From Pseudomonas frederiksbergensis (GTDB lineage: Bacteria > Pseudomonadota > Gammaproteobacteria > Pseudomonadales > Pseudomonadaceae): a stretch of DNA of 64,000 bases. Below are positions 1-8,999 of this stretch, piece after piece. The translations under genes were made by a program, and so were the position numbers. The stretch's first letter is position 1, and the number at the start of each line of letters is the position of its first letter. The notes under the pieces were generated by a model that was given only the letters and a program-made list of their open reading frames with translations, did not search any database and was not told the DNA's origin. The stretch covers positions 247,109-311,108 of the forward strand of contig NZ_JAAUOE010000002.1 in NCBI RefSeq assembly GCF_017114915.1, read 5' to 3'.

Positions 1-1168
1 AGCGCGGCAACCCGGCAGCCTTCAATTGTTCAAAGGTTCCCGGCGACAGCGTACTGCCCCAGCGTTCAGGGGTAGCGGTCAATGCCTCGGCGAACGCTGT
101 CGCCAGTTGCGCACGCAACTGGCCGTAGCCGTCAGCGAGTTTTTGCATGTCCGGCTCGACGACTGACTGCCAACGGCTTCGTGCCTTTTTGTTCAGCGCG
201 CGGTTGAGGCTGCGCACCAACGTCGTTTGCTGATAAGGCTTGAGCTGCGGTGGGGCATTGACAAGAATCTGCCGGGTTTCAGCGTCGAAACTACCGCGCA
301 ACTCACTGGCCAATGCGCCGCTCCCTCTCAAGACCTTCAGCAGCGCCGGCCAACTGCGCACATCGTCAGGTCCAAGCAGGTCGTTGCCCCACAGATAAAC
401 ATGACTGGCCCCCAGTAGCTTTTTGGCCTCGGGGTTTTTCCGCAGTTTGTCGCTCAAGGTTTCGTATTGCCCATTATCGATCAACCATTGCCGATAGCGC
501 TTGGCACCGGCCAACGGATCGGCATCGCCCAGCGACAACTTGAACGTCAGCGGCGCGCGGGGCTCAAGAGAAGTGAACTCATGACGCGCAGCCAGTGCCA
601 GGGTCTTGTCTTCGGCGCTGAAGCTCAAGCGATTGTTGTAAGGGTTGGTCATCAGCCAGTTCAGCGTGAAACCACCGTGATCAACCCCCCACAGCGGCAA
701 ACTCAGGTCTTGGGTGGTGTTGAACGCCCCCTGATCGAGCAAAAAGGTTTGCCACAGCGAATCACCGGCGGGTACGTAACGCCCCTCGGCCAGTGGCCAG
801 ATCAGTCCTTTGCCCATGGCACTGCCAGTCTGTTTGAGAAAGCTCAGCTCACCGGGATCGCGGGCCGTGATGGACAGGGACAGGTCACGCTGATCGAGAG
901 TGGCACTCAGCGTCCAGGCGCCGTCATCCCACCGCCAGTCCAGGCGATTGGCGCTTTGCTTGAGGTCACTGACCTTATGCCCAATAACGCCCGAGGAGGC
1001 TTGCACGGGCCAATGGTGTGCGGGGATAACGCGGATCGCCAGCGTGGCGGGATCGAGTTCGACGCGCCACAACGAATTTTCCAGCACACTGCCGGCCAGC
1101 GTCGAGGGTGAAAAAAACAGAGTGCCGAGCAACAGCACATAGCGCAGACAATAGGTCATCGGTGACAT
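1..1168 (-). CDS. Secreted glycoside-hydrolase-like protein (GH101/GH129-related), C-terminus beyond window
   Basis: The reading frame is open from an ATG at 1168 to the left edge (389 codons), so the C-terminus is missing. A GGAGG ribosome binding site lies just before this ATG, and the first 25 or so residues form a Sec signal peptide (hydrophobic LLLGTLFF core, then LAG), so the product should be exported. The body is rich in Trp and Asp with a beta-sandwich look, and contains a VYLWGND segment near residue 265. From memory this resembles Pseudomonas proteins annotated as glycosyl hydrolases related to GH101/GH129. The family name is a recollection, not a search result, and the substrate is unknown. 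It is transcribed in the same direction as the RND genes to its right, about 100 bases downstream of them, so read-through is possible. Confidence 0.6.
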   Translation of the reverse strand, partial: MSPMTYCLRYVLLLGTLFFSPSTLAGSVLENSLWRVELDPATLAIRVIPAHHWPVQASSGVIGHKVSDLKQSANRLDWRWDDGAWTLSATLDQRDLSLSITARDPGELSFLKQTGSAMGKGLIWPLAEGRYVPAGDSLWQTFLLDQGAFNTTQDLSLPLWGVDHGGFTLNWLMTNPYNNRLSFSAEDKTLALAARHEFTSLEPRAPLTFKLSLGDADPLAGAKRYRQWLIDNGQYETLSDKLRKNPEAKKLLGASHVYLWGNDLLGPDDVRSWPALLKVLRGSGALASELRGSFDAETRQILVNAPPQLKPYQQTTLVRSLNRALNKKARSRWQSVVEPDMQKLADGYGQLRAQLATAFAEALTATPERWGSTLSPGTFEQLKAAGLPR

Positions 1169-1231
1169 CGCCGTCCCTCCTCCAATTGGAAAGGGACCGT
1201 ACAACAACGCACCGGCCATGTAAGTAGGACC

Positions 1232-1254
1232 GTTCCCAAGCTTCACTCGGGAAC
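1232..1254. repeat. Short inverted repeat between triC and the hydrolase gene
   Basis: GTTCCC and GGGAAC arms flank an 11-base loop. The arms match the ends of the longer palindromic elements at 6584-6688 and 28103-28214, so this looks like a decayed copy. It could act as a weak hairpin after triC. Confidence 0.4.
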
Positions 1255-1268
1255 GCTCCACGCATCCA

Positions 1269-4200
1269 TTACTGCACTTGTTTCTTCGGCTCGCGCACCT
1301 TGTACCAGGCCACGTACAGCGCCGGCAAAAACAGCAGCGTGAGCAAGGTGGCGATGATGATCCCGCCAATCATCGCGTAGGCCATCGGCCCCCAGAACAC
1401 TTCCCGGGCAATCGGGATCATCCCCATGCTCGCCGCCGCGGCCGTCAACAGAATCGGTCGGCGACGGTGTTCCGTGGCATGCAGCACCGCGTCCCACGGC
1501 GTGTAACCGTCCTTCTCGAGGGCGTCGATCTGGGTCACCAGGATCACCGAGTTGCGGATGATGATGCCGATCAGCGCCAGAATCCCGAGGATCGCCACGA
1601 AGCCCATCGGCGTGCCCGTCGGGATCAGCGCCAGCACCACGCCAATCAGCCCGAGCGGCGCGACGCTGGCCACCAGGAACAGCTTCTGCACGCTGTGCAA
1701 CTGGATCATCAGGAAGGTCGCCATCAAAAACAGCATCAACGGCACCACCTTGGCAATCGGCCCCTGGGCCTTGCCGCTTTCTTCCACCGTGCCGCCAGTG
1801 GCGACTTTGTAGCCCACCGGCAAACCGGCGGCGAATTTGTCGATCTCCGGTTGCAGCTGTTGCACCAGGTCGGTCGGCTGAATCTCGTCGCGCACCGCAG
1901 CCTTGATGGTGATGGTTGGCTTACGATCACGACGCCACACCAGTGGCTGCTCCAGTTCGTAGCGCACCGTGGCGAACGCCAGCAGCGGAATCGAGGTGCC
2001 GCCGGGGGTGACGATCTGCAGATTCTGCAAAGTTTCCGGACTGCCGCGCTCGGCATCTTCAGCGCGGCCGACCACGTCGATCAGATAGATATCATCATCA
2101 ACCTGCGTCACCGGCGTGCCGACGACGATGCCGTTCATCAGGTTCGCCACGTCTTCCGACGACAGCCCCAGTTGCCGCGCCTTGTCCTGGGCGATGTCGA
2201 TGCGCAGCACTTTGCCCGGCTCGTTCCAGTCGTAAATGATCTCGCCGATGTGCGAGTTTTTATCCAGTTCGGTGGCCAGGGCGATCGCGTGTTTGCGCAC
2301 CTGATCGATGTCCTTGCCGCTGACCCGGTACTGAATCGGCCGCCCCACCGGCGGACCCATTTCCAGGGCCTGGACGTAACTGCCGACACCGACGAACTCT
2401 TCACGCAGGCGCTTTTGCAAACGCGCAGTCAGTGCCGTGCGTGATTCCAGGCCTTTGCTGACGATCACCAGTTGCGCGTAGTACGGGTTCTGCAATTGTT
2501 GGTCGAGGGGCAGGTAGAAACGGATCGCGCCTTCGCCGATGTAGGTGCTCCAGCGCACGACGTCCGGATCGTCCTTGAGCGTCGCTTCGAGCTTGTCCAC
2601 CGCCTTGCGGGTTTCGGCAATCGAGGCGTTTTGCGGCAGGTTAAGGTCGACGAGGATTTCCGGGCGGTCCGAAGACGGGAAGAACTGGTTCTGCACGAAC
2701 TGCATGGAAAACACCGAGAGCAAAAACAGCGCCACGGTGATGCCGATGGCCCACCAGCGATTGCGCATGGCCCAGAGCAGGCCGCCATTGAATGCCCGAC
2801 CGATGCGCCCAGGCTCGGTGTCGTGAGGTTTCACCTTGGCGCTCAGGATATGCACACCGAGCACCGGGGCGAACAGCACGGCGACAATCCACGACACCAG
2901 CATGGCCACCGCGATCACCGCGAACAGGGTGAAGGTGTACTCACCGGCGGAGCTGGCGTTCAAGCCGATCGGTACGAAACCGGCGACAGTGACCAGCGTG
3001 CCGGTGAGCATCGGGAACGCGGTCGAGGTGTAGGCGAAGGTGGCCGCTTGCTCTTTGGTTTCACCCATTTCCAGGCGCGTGACCATCATCTCCACCGTGA
3101 TCATCGCGTCGTCCACCAACAGGCCGAGGGCGATGATCAATGCACCGAGGGAAATCCGCTGCATGGTGATGCCGCTGTATTCCATGAAGAGGAAGACCAT
3201 CGCCAGCACCAACGGAATCGAACACGCCACCACCAGCCCGGCGCGCACGCCGAGACTGACGAAGCTGACGATCAGCACAATCACTACCGCCTCGAACAAG
3301 GCACTGGTGAAGCCGCCGACGGCTTCTTCCACCACGCTGGCCTGGTCGGAAACGTTGTGCACGCCAACCCCCACGGGCAGGTCGGCCGTCAACTCGTCCA
3401 TGCGCAAGTGCAGCGCCTTGCCGAAGTCCTGAATGTTGCCGCCCTTCTTCATGGCGATCGCCAGGCCAATGGCCGGCTGGCCGTTGAAGCGAAACTCCGG
3501 GGTGGCCGGGTCGACGTAGCCACGGCTGATGTCGGCGATATCAGCCAGGCGGTAGAAGCGGTCGTTGAGCTTCAGGTTGACGTTGGCTAAATCTTTCTCA
3601 GAGACGAATTGCCCTGAGGTGCGCACCGAAATCCGCTCCGGACCGGCTTCGATCACCCCCGCCGGGGTCACGGCGTTCTGCGATTGCAGGCTCTGCACCA
3701 CCTGACGCCTATCGATGCCAAGGGCGGCGAGTTTGCGGGGGGAGAAGTTCAGGTAAAAGACTTCATCCTGCTCGCCGACCATCTCGACCTTGCCCAATCC
3801 CGGGACTTCACGGATCTCGGCACGCACCTGTTCCACATAGTCGCGCAACTGGCGCATCGACAGGCCGTCGGAGGTAAAGGCATACACCGAACCGAACACG
3901 TCGCCGAACTCATCGTTGAAGCCCGGCCCTTGCAGGCCCGCCGGGAAGTCGCCGCGGATGTCGTTGATTTTCTTGCGCACCTGGTACCAGATTTGCGGAA
4001 TGTCCTTGCCGCTGGTGGTGTCGAGCAGGTTCACGAAAACCGTTGATTCACCGGGTCGGGTGTAGCTTTTCACGTAATCGAGCGAGTCGAGTTCTTCGAG
4101 TTTTTTCTCGATCCGGTCAGTGACCTGCTTGAGGGTTTCCTCCTGGGTCGCGCCGGGCCAGCGGGTCTGGATCACCATGGTTTTGATGGTGAACGACGGG

Positions 4201-4322
4201 TCTTCTTCGCGGCCCAGGTTCAGGTACGAGAACACGCCCATCAGCAGCGCGACAAACATCAAATACCAGACAAACGACTGATGCTTGAGGGCCCATTCGG
4301 ATAAGTTGAAACTCCCTTTCAT
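1269..4322 (-). CDS. triC: RND efflux pump inner-membrane permease, TriC-like
   Basis: 1017 residues, the normal length for an AcrB/MexB-type RND proton antiporter. An N-terminal membrane helix (about 13-35) is followed by a periplasmic porter domain, a central block of helices (about 340-500), a second periplasmic half and a last helix block from about 850. The proton-relay Asp pair is present in VDDAM (residues 403-407). The ATG overlaps the upstream adaptor stop by 4 bases (ATGA), so the genes are translationally coupled. Two adaptor genes before one RND gene is the TriABC arrangement known from P. aeruginosa (triclosan efflux with the separate porin OpmH). No outer-membrane channel gene is adjacent, so a TolC/OpmH-type partner encoded elsewhere is likely. 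Substrates cannot be read from the sequence. Confidence 0.9.
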   Translation of the reverse strand: MKGSFNLSEWALKHQSFVWYLMFVALLMGVFSYLNLGREEDPSFTIKTMVIQTRWPGATQEETLKQVTDRIEKKLEELDSLDYVKSYTRPGESTVFVNLLDTTSGKDIPQIWYQVRKKINDIRGDFPAGLQGPGFNDEFGDVFGSVYAFTSDGLSMRQLRDYVEQVRAEIREVPGLGKVEMVGEQDEVFYLNFSPRKLAALGIDRRQVVQSLQSQNAVTPAGVIEAGPERISVRTSGQFVSEKDLANVNLKLNDRFYRLADIADISRGYVDPATPEFRFNGQPAIGLAIAMKKGGNIQDFGKALHLRMDELTADLPVGVGVHNVSDQASVVEEAVGGFTSALFEAVVIVLIVSFVSLGVRAGLVVACSIPLVLAMVFLFMEYSGITMQRISLGALIIALGLLVDDAMITVEMMVTRLEMGETKEQAATFAYTSTAFPMLTGTLVTVAGFVPIGLNASSAGEYTFTLFAVIAVAMLVSWIVAVLFAPVLGVHILSAKVKPHDTEPGRIGRAFNGGLLWAMRNRWWAIGITVALFLLSVFSMQFVQNQFFPSSDRPEILVDLNLPQNASIAETRKAVDKLEATLKDDPDVVRWSTYIGEGAIRFYLPLDQQLQNPYYAQLVIVSKGLESRTALTARLQKRLREEFVGVGSYVQALEMGPPVGRPIQYRVSGKDIDQVRKHAIALATELDKNSHIGEIIYDWNEPGKVLRIDIAQDKARQLGLSSEDVANLMNGIVVGTPVTQVDDDIYLIDVVGRAEDAERGSPETLQNLQIVTPGGTSIPLLAFATVRYELEQPLVWRRDRKPTITIKAAVRDEIQPTDLVQQLQPEIDKFAAGLPVGYKVATGGTVEESGKAQGPIAKVVPLMLFLMATFLMIQLHSVQKLFLVASVAPLGLIGVVLALIPTGTPMGFVAILGILALIGIIIRNSVILVTQIDALEKDGYTPWDAVLHATEHRRRPILLTAAAASMGMIPIAREVFWGPMAYAMIGGIIIATLLTLLFLPALYVAWYKVREPKKQVQ

Positions 4323-5386
4323 TGCGGGCTGTCCTCGTCGATTTTCACTTTCTGCCCCGGTTTGAGGCTGTTCACACCGGCACTGACCACCCGCTCGCCA
4401 GCGTTCACGCCGTTGGCCAGGACCACCGTGGCATCGGTCCGGCTGATCAGGTTGACCTCCCGTGGCGCAACGGTTTGCGTCTGCGGATCGACGATCCAGA
4501 TCCGCAACTTTCCATCGACTTCCTGCAGCGCGCTCACTGGCAGTTCGAGGCGTGGCTTGATCGCGGAACTGAGGGTCACGCTGATCGCCGTACCGAGGCG
4601 AAAGCCCGGCGGTGTATCGGTCAGACTCAAACGGGTGCGACGGGTACGGGTCGCACTTTGGGCCTGGGGTTCGATTTCACGCACGATGGCGGTGCTGGTG
4701 ATACTCGGGTCCAGTTGCGAGGCGACCTGGAACAGCACGTCGTCCGGCAACTGATCGACCAGGGTATCGGGCAGGTCGATCACTGCTTCCTTGATGTCCG
4801 GCTGCGCCAGGGTCACCACTTGTTGGCCGGCGGCCACCACTTGCCCGGCTTCGGCGTACCACGCGGTGACAATGGCTTTGTGATCAGTGCGCAGCTCGAC
4901 GTAGTTGAGTTGATCCTTCGCCTGATCGACCGCGGCCCTGGCTTGATCGAGGGACGCCTGGGTGGTTTTCAGGTCGGTCTGGGCGATGTCCAGTTGCGCC
5001 TGGGCGCCGACTCCGCGATTGAACAATTCCTGCTGACGCCGGGCGTTGGCCTGAGCGTTGATGAGCTGCGCCTGGACACGGGCCAGATCACCCTGAGCCG
5101 AGCGCAACTGGTTCTGCTGATCGGTGGGGTCGAGGGTGGCGAGCAAGGCGCCCTGCTGCACTTCGGCGCCGACATCGACGTTACGGCTGGCGATACGCCC
5201 CGGCACCCGGAACCCGACGTTGCTTTCGTAACGGGCCTGGATGCTGCCGGCGAACCGGCCGAGGTTTTCTTGATTGAGCGCTTTCACCTCAACCGACAAT
5301 ACCGGCCGAACCGGTTCTGGCGGCGCTTCCTCATCGGAGCAGGCGACCAGTAGTACAGCGGCGGACAACAGCAACAGGCGCTTCAT
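4319..5386 (-). CDS. triB: RND periplasmic adaptor lipoprotein, TriB-like
   Basis: 355 residues. A lipobox (LLVAC, Cys16) ends a short signal peptide, so the protein should be lipid-anchored and face the periplasm. It has the membrane-fusion-protein order: beta-barrel/lipoyl half (GRIASRNVDVGAEVQQG), a long Gln/Ala-rich alpha-helical hairpin (about 80-150), then the second lipoyl half and C-terminal barrel ending LKPGQKVKI. It overlaps triC and triA by 4 bases on each side, forming one triA-triB-triC operon. Two different adaptors serving one RND pump is the hallmark of Tri-type systems, in which both adaptors are needed. Confidence 0.88.
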   Translation of the reverse strand: MKRLLLLSAAVLLVACSDEEAPPEPVRPVLSVEVKALNQENLGRFAGSIQARYESNVGFRVPGRIASRNVDVGAEVQQGALLATLDPTDQQNQLRSAQGDLARVQAQLINAQANARRQQELFNRGVGAQAQLDIAQTDLKTTQASLDQARAAVDQAKDQLNYVELRTDHKAIVTAWYAEAGQVVAAGQQVVTLAQPDIKEAVIDLPDTLVDQLPDDVLFQVASQLDPSITSTAIVREIEPQAQSATRTRRTRLSLTDTPPGFRLGTAISVTLSSAIKPRLELPVSALQEVDGKLRIWIVDPQTQTVAPREVNLISRTDATVVLANGVNAGERVVSAGVNSLKPGQKVKIDEDSPQ

Positions 5387-6486
5387 GGCTGGGCTCCTGT
5401 CGTTGGCGTCTTATAGGTGTTTTCGACAATCTCCACCCGCACGCCCGGATGCAGCAATTGGCCGCCCGCGATGATGACTTTTTCGCCACCGTTGAGGCCG
5501 GCGCTGACGATGACCTTACCGGTCAGGTAACGGCCGACGGTGACCGTGTGCAACTGCGCCTTGCCCTCGGCGTCCACCAGCCACACGGCCGGATCGCTGA
5601 GGTTTTTGGTCAGGGCTGCCCAGGGCAATTCCACCGCAGTTTTTCCCACGGGCTTGGCGGTGGCGCTCACCACCGACCCGAGCTGCATGCCTTCGGGGAG
5701 CCTGTCGAGGCTGACTTTGACTTGCACCGTGCCGGTCTGCGCGGATACCGCTGGCGTGACTTCGCGAACGGTGCCCGTGGTCTTGATCTTCGGGTTATCG
5801 AGCAGGCTGACCACAATCGATCGGTCCGACGGCGGCTCGGCCAGCAGCGATTCGTAAACGTTGAACACCGCGTCACGCTCGCCATCCCGGGCCAGGCTGA
5901 AAATCGGCACCGTGGCTTGCACAACCTGGCCGACTTCGGCCTGGCGCGCGGTAATCACCCCGGGGGCTTCGGCAATCAGCGCGGTGTAGCTCAGTTGATC
6001 GCGGGCGTTGGCCAATTGCGCTTGAGCAGCGGTCAATGCGCTCTGACTGCTGCGCAAGGCGGCCTGGGCGGAGTCGTATTCGCTCTGGCTGGTGTAGCCC
6101 TTGGGCAGGAGTTTTTCCTGGCGAACGAAGGCTGCGGCGGTTTGTTTGACCCGCGCCTGTTCGGCAACCACTTGGGCCTGGGCCGAGTCGACATTGGTTT
6201 GCAGGTCTTTGGGGTCGAGTCGGGCCAGCACTTGCTTGGCTGAAACCCGGTCACCGACGTCGACCATGCGCTGGATGATCTTGCCGCCCACGCGGAACGA
6301 CAACTCGGTCTGTACCCGCGCCTGAACGTCGCCGGTGAGGGTCACCGCAGCGGCGTAATCGGTGGGCTTGACCTCTTGCACGAAGACGCGCGGACGGTCC
6401 TTCTCGACCTGTGCTTTTTCGCCGCAAGCGGTCAGCAAGGCGAAGAGGCTCAGGCCAAGCACTGTTTTCAATCCGGGACCCACCAT
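5383..6486 (-). CDS. triA: RND periplasmic adaptor lipoprotein, TriA-like
   Basis: 367 residues and first gene of the pump operon. The signal peptide ends in the lipobox LLTAC (Cys21), giving a lipoprotein adaptor. Lipoyl-domain sequence (GKIIQRMVDVGDRVSAKQVLARLDP) precedes an alpha-hairpin rich in Gln and Ala (about 90-160) and a C-terminal barrel. It shares the fold but little close sequence with the next adaptor gene, so the pair is not a recent tandem duplication. No regulator gene is divergent from it. The upstream 227 bases hold a long palindromic repeat (6584-6688), and the promoter should lie between that repeat and the start codon. Confidence 0.88.
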   Translation of the reverse strand: MVGPGLKTVLGLSLFALLTACGEKAQVEKDRPRVFVQEVKPTDYAAAVTLTGDVQARVQTELSFRVGGKIIQRMVDVGDRVSAKQVLARLDPKDLQTNVDSAQAQVVAEQARVKQTAAAFVRQEKLLPKGYTSQSEYDSAQAALRSSQSALTAAQAQLANARDQLSYTALIAEAPGVITARQAEVGQVVQATVPIFSLARDGERDAVFNVYESLLAEPPSDRSIVVSLLDNPKIKTTGTVREVTPAVSAQTGTVQVKVSLDRLPEGMQLGSVVSATAKPVGKTAVELPWAALTKNLSDPAVWLVDAEGKAQLHTVTVGRYLTGKVIVSAGLNGGEKVIIAGGQLLHPGVRVEIVENTYKTPTTGAQP

Positions 6487-6583
6487 GCAGACTCCTTTGC
6501 GTTGTACGGGCGTGCCAGCGACGATACGACTGTGAGCTTAGAACAGGGTTCCATGTCTGCACGAGCGATCCTTATACTCCATC

Positions 6584-6688
6584 GATCGTACCCATGCTCT
6601 GCGTGAGAACGCCGCCATGGACGCTCTGCGTCCACTGTGACGCGCAGCGTCACGGGATGCATTCCTTTGCTGCGCGTGGGAACGATCA
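6584..6688. repeat. Long imperfect palindromic repeat element, copy 1
   Basis: A roughly 105-base element whose ends are inverted (GATCGTACCC... and ...GGGAACGATC). Nested inside are hairpins of the type GGACGCTCTGCGTCC and TGACGCGCAGCGTCA. A better-preserved copy lies at 28103-28214. This is a dispersed non-coding repeat of the kind common in fluorescent pseudomonads. It sits between the divergent triA and ATPase genes. Confidence 0.75.
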
Positions 6689-6713
6689 ATGACTCTGCAG
6701 CAGGAAGCTTCCC

Positions 6714-7874
6714 ATGCTCAAAACCCTCGCGGTGGCCAATTACCGCTCGATCAATAAATTGGTGATTCCGCTCGAACGGTTGAACCTGATCACCGGCCCC
6801 AACGGCAGCGGCAAGTCCAACCTCTACCGCGCCTTGCGGCTGCTGGCGGAAACCGCTCAGGGCGGGGTGGTCAATGGGTTGGCCCGTGAGGGTGGGCTGG
6901 ATTCGACGTTCTGGGCCGGGCCGGAAAACATCACCCGACGCATGCGCAACGGTGAAGTCCCGGTCGAAGCCACCGTGCGTCACGGGCCCAAGCGGCTGCG
7001 CCTGGGGTTTGCCGGTGAAGACTTCAGCTATTCGATCGCGCTGGGCCTTTCGGAGCCGACACAGTCGTTCTTTTCTCTGGACCCGGAAATCAAAAAGGAA
7101 TGCATCTGGTCCGGGCCGTTCTATCGTCCGGCCAGCCTGCTGGTGGATCGCGACGGCCCGATGATTCGCGCTCGGGAAGGTCGCAGCTGGGAAGTGTTGG
7201 CCCAGCACACGCCGAACTTCGACAGCCTGTTCGACCAGGTCGGCAGCTTCCGTACCTCGCCGGAAGTCTTGCAATTGCGTGAGTTCATCCGCCGCTGGCG
7301 CTTCTACGATCACTTTCGCAGCGATGCCGATGCCCCGGCGCGACAACCGCAACTGGGCACCCGCACGCCGGTGTTGCACCACGACGGTCGCGATCTCGCC
7401 GCGGCGTTACAGACCATCCGCGAAATCGGCGATCCCGAAGCCTTGCAGGCAGCGATCAGCGATGCGTTCCCCGGCGCGAGATTGAACATCGCACCACTGC
7501 AGGGTGGGCGGTTTGCGATCGAGTTTTATCAGGAAGGGTTGTTACGGCCGTTGTCCGCCGCCGAGTTGTCGGACGGGACGTTGCGTTATCTGCTGCTGGT
7601 CGCGGCATTGCTGACACCCCGGCCGCCGACGCTGATGGTGCTGAACGAGCCGGAAACCAGCCTGCACCCGGACCTGTTGCCGGCGTTGGCACGGTTGATT
7701 ATCCGAGCGTCCGAACAGTGCCAGGTGTGGGTGGTGTCCCATGCGCGGCGCTTGATCTCGGCGTTGCAGCAGGACCCGGAGTGCAATTGCATTGTGCTGG
7801 AAAAGAACTTCGGCCAGACCGGAATGGTCGGGCAGCGGATGCTGGATGAGCCGGCGTGGTATTGGCCTGACTGA
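6714..7874 (+). CDS. AAA/ABC-type ATPase of unknown role (COG4637-like)
   Basis: 386 residues. The N-terminus has an SMC/RecF-like start (LKTLAVANYRSIN) and Walker A GPNGSGKSN at about residues 28-36. A Walker B-like LNEPETSLHPDLL near residue 300 is followed by the H-loop VVSHARRLI. This head arrangement with a short insert is typical of the AAA_21/OLD-related predicted ATPases. There is no nuclease domain and no partner gene beside it, so it is not a recognisable Gabija, OLD or retron defence system. It is monocistronic, flanked by a repeat upstream and a hairpin downstream. The function is unknown; a DNA-related ATPase role is only a guess. Confidence 0.8.
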   Translation: MLKTLAVANYRSINKLVIPLERLNLITGPNGSGKSNLYRALRLLAETAQGGVVNGLAREGGLDSTFWAGPENITRRMRNGEVPVEATVRHGPKRLRLGFAGEDFSYSIALGLSEPTQSFFSLDPEIKKECIWSGPFYRPASLLVDRDGPMIRAREGRSWEVLAQHTPNFDSLFDQVGSFRTSPEVLQLREFIRRWRFYDHFRSDADAPARQPQLGTRTPVLHHDGRDLAAALQTIREIGDPEALQAAISDAFPGARLNIAPLQGGRFAIEFYQEGLLRPLSAAELSDGTLRYLLLVAALLTPRPPTLMVLNEPETSLHPDLLPALARLIIRASEQCQVWVVSHARRLISALQQDPECNCIVLEKNFGQTGMVGQRMLDEPAWYWPD

Positions 7875-7885
7875 GGCACACTGAT

Positions 7886-7912
7886 CGCCGACGCTATCGA
7901 AAGCCGTCGGCG
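7886..7912. terminator. Hairpin between convergent genes
   Basis: CGCCGACG and CGTCGGCG arms (8 of 8 paired) with an 11-base loop, followed by TTTG. It lies between the converging ATPase and metQ-like genes and probably serves as a bidirectional terminator, with only a short T tract. Confidence 0.5.
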
Positions 7913-7947
7913 TTTGAAACCTTGAAGGGGTTCGGGACGGCGGTGAA

Positions 7948-8730
7948 TCAGAACGCCGGCAGTACCGCGCCGTTGTATTTCTTGTCGATGAACGCCTTCA
8001 CTTCCGGGCTGGTCAATGCTTTGGCCAGTTTCTGGATGGCGACGCTGTCCTTGTTGTCCGGACGAGCCACCAGGAAGTTCACGTAAGGCGAATCGGCACC
8101 TTCGATCACCAGCGCGTCTTTTGCCGGGTTCAAACCCGCTTCCAGCGCGTAGTTGGTGTTAATCATGTCCAGATCGACTTGGTCCAGAACGCGCGGCAGC
8201 ATGGCCGACTCCAGTTCCTTGAACTTGAAGTTGTGCGGGTTCTTGGCGATGTCTTTCGGGGTGGCCAAAGCGTTTTTCGGGTCTTTCAACTCGATCAGGC
8301 CAGCCTTCTGCAGCAGGATCAGGGCACGGCCGCTGTTGCTGCCTTCGTTCGGGATGGCGATGGTGGCGCCGTCCTTCAGCTCAGCCAGGCTTTTGACTTT
8401 CTTCGAGTAGCCGCCGAACGGTTCGACGTGCACGCCGATCACAGTCACCAGGTTCGTGCCTTTGCCTTCGTTGAAGCTTTTCAGGTACGGCAGGGTCTGG
8501 AAGTAGTTGGCGTCCAGACGCTTCTGGTCGACCTGCACGTTCGGCTGAACGTAGTCGGTGAAGACTTTGATCTCCAGGTCCACGCCTTCTTTGGCGAGGG
8601 TTGGCTTGATCAGTTCCAGAATCTCGGCGTGTGGGACCGGTGTCGCCGCCACCACCAGTTTCTCGCCAGCCTGGGCCAGGCCCGCGGTCAAGGCAGCCGC
8701 CAATGCGGTGAACAACAGAACCTTTTTCAT
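7948..8730 (-). CDS. metQ: MetQ/NlpA-family substrate-binding protein
   Basis: 260 residues with a clear Sec signal peptide (MKKVLLFTALAAALTAGLAQA). There is no lipobox Cys, so unlike E. coli MetQ this should be a soluble periplasmic protein. The body matches the NlpA family throughout, including the TPVPHAEIL start, the VHVEPFGGYSKK segment and the PNEGSNSGRAL stretch; the known role is binding D/L-methionine or related sulfur compounds for an ABC importer. No metN (ATPase) or metI (permease) gene is adjacent, so the transporter partners must be elsewhere. The next gene upstream is a SfnR-like sigma-54 AAA protein, which fits use of organic sulfur. The exact ligand is uncertain. Confidence 0.88.
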   Translation of the reverse strand: MKKVLLFTALAAALTAGLAQAGEKLVVAATPVPHAEILELIKPTLAKEGVDLEIKVFTDYVQPNVQVDQKRLDANYFQTLPYLKSFNEGKGTNLVTVIGVHVEPFGGYSKKVKSLAELKDGATIAIPNEGSNSGRALILLQKAGLIELKDPKNALATPKDIAKNPHNFKFKELESAMLPRVLDQVDLDMINTNYALEAGLNPAKDALVIEGADSPYVNFLVARPDNKDSVAIQKLAKALTSPEVKAFIDKKYNGAVLPAF

Positions 8731-8825
8731 GCAGTGTCCTTATCGAAAATCACGGTCGTCATCGACGACGGCTAAATGTTTAGGTGCCAGTGAAGTGCTA
8801 TCGCTGGCGTGACGCGGACAATACC

Positions 8826-8843
8826 GGGATTTTTTATTCCCGA
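8826..8843. other. AT-rich hairpin in the metQ upstream region
   Basis: CGGGA and TCCCG arms around an AT-rich loop, in an AT-rich stretch (about 8820-8893) that probably contains the metQ promoter. No convincing -24/-12 (GG-N10-GC) sigma-54 site could be picked out on the minus strand. Confidence 0.3.
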
Positions 8844-8905
8844 ACAATATCTTTTATTCACTTTCATATTCCATTTTGTTTATACAGTCCAATCCACGAA
8901 CGACC

Positions 8906-8999
8906 CTGTAGGAGCGAGGCTTGCCCGCGAAGAGGGAGTGTCAGCCGACATCAATATTGCCTGGCACACCGCTGTCGCGAGCAAGCTTCGCTCCTACAG
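8906..8999. repeat. REPIN (two inverted REP sequences)
   Basis: The left arm reads CTGTAGGAGCGAGGCTTGCC and the right arm is its near complement ending GCTCCTACAG, with about 45 bases between. This is the common Pseudomonas REP doublet. The right arm supplies the last Leu codon and the TAG stop (8994-8996) of the neighbouring sigma-54 protein gene. Confidence 0.85.

Noticed and set aside
1278..2444. Long plus-strand open frame opposite triC
   Set aside because: It is exactly antisense to a conserved RND gene, is rich in His/Arg/Gln as expected from a reversed GC-rich frame, and has no ribosome binding site.
6714..7874. AAA ATPase as part of an anti-phage system
   Set aside because: No nuclease, helicase or reverse-transcriptase partner is adjacent, so a defence role cannot be supported.
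8731..8905. Sigma-54 promoter for metQ
   Set aside because: A TGGCAC-like sequence is present on the minus strand but the matching GC is not at the required 10-base spacing.
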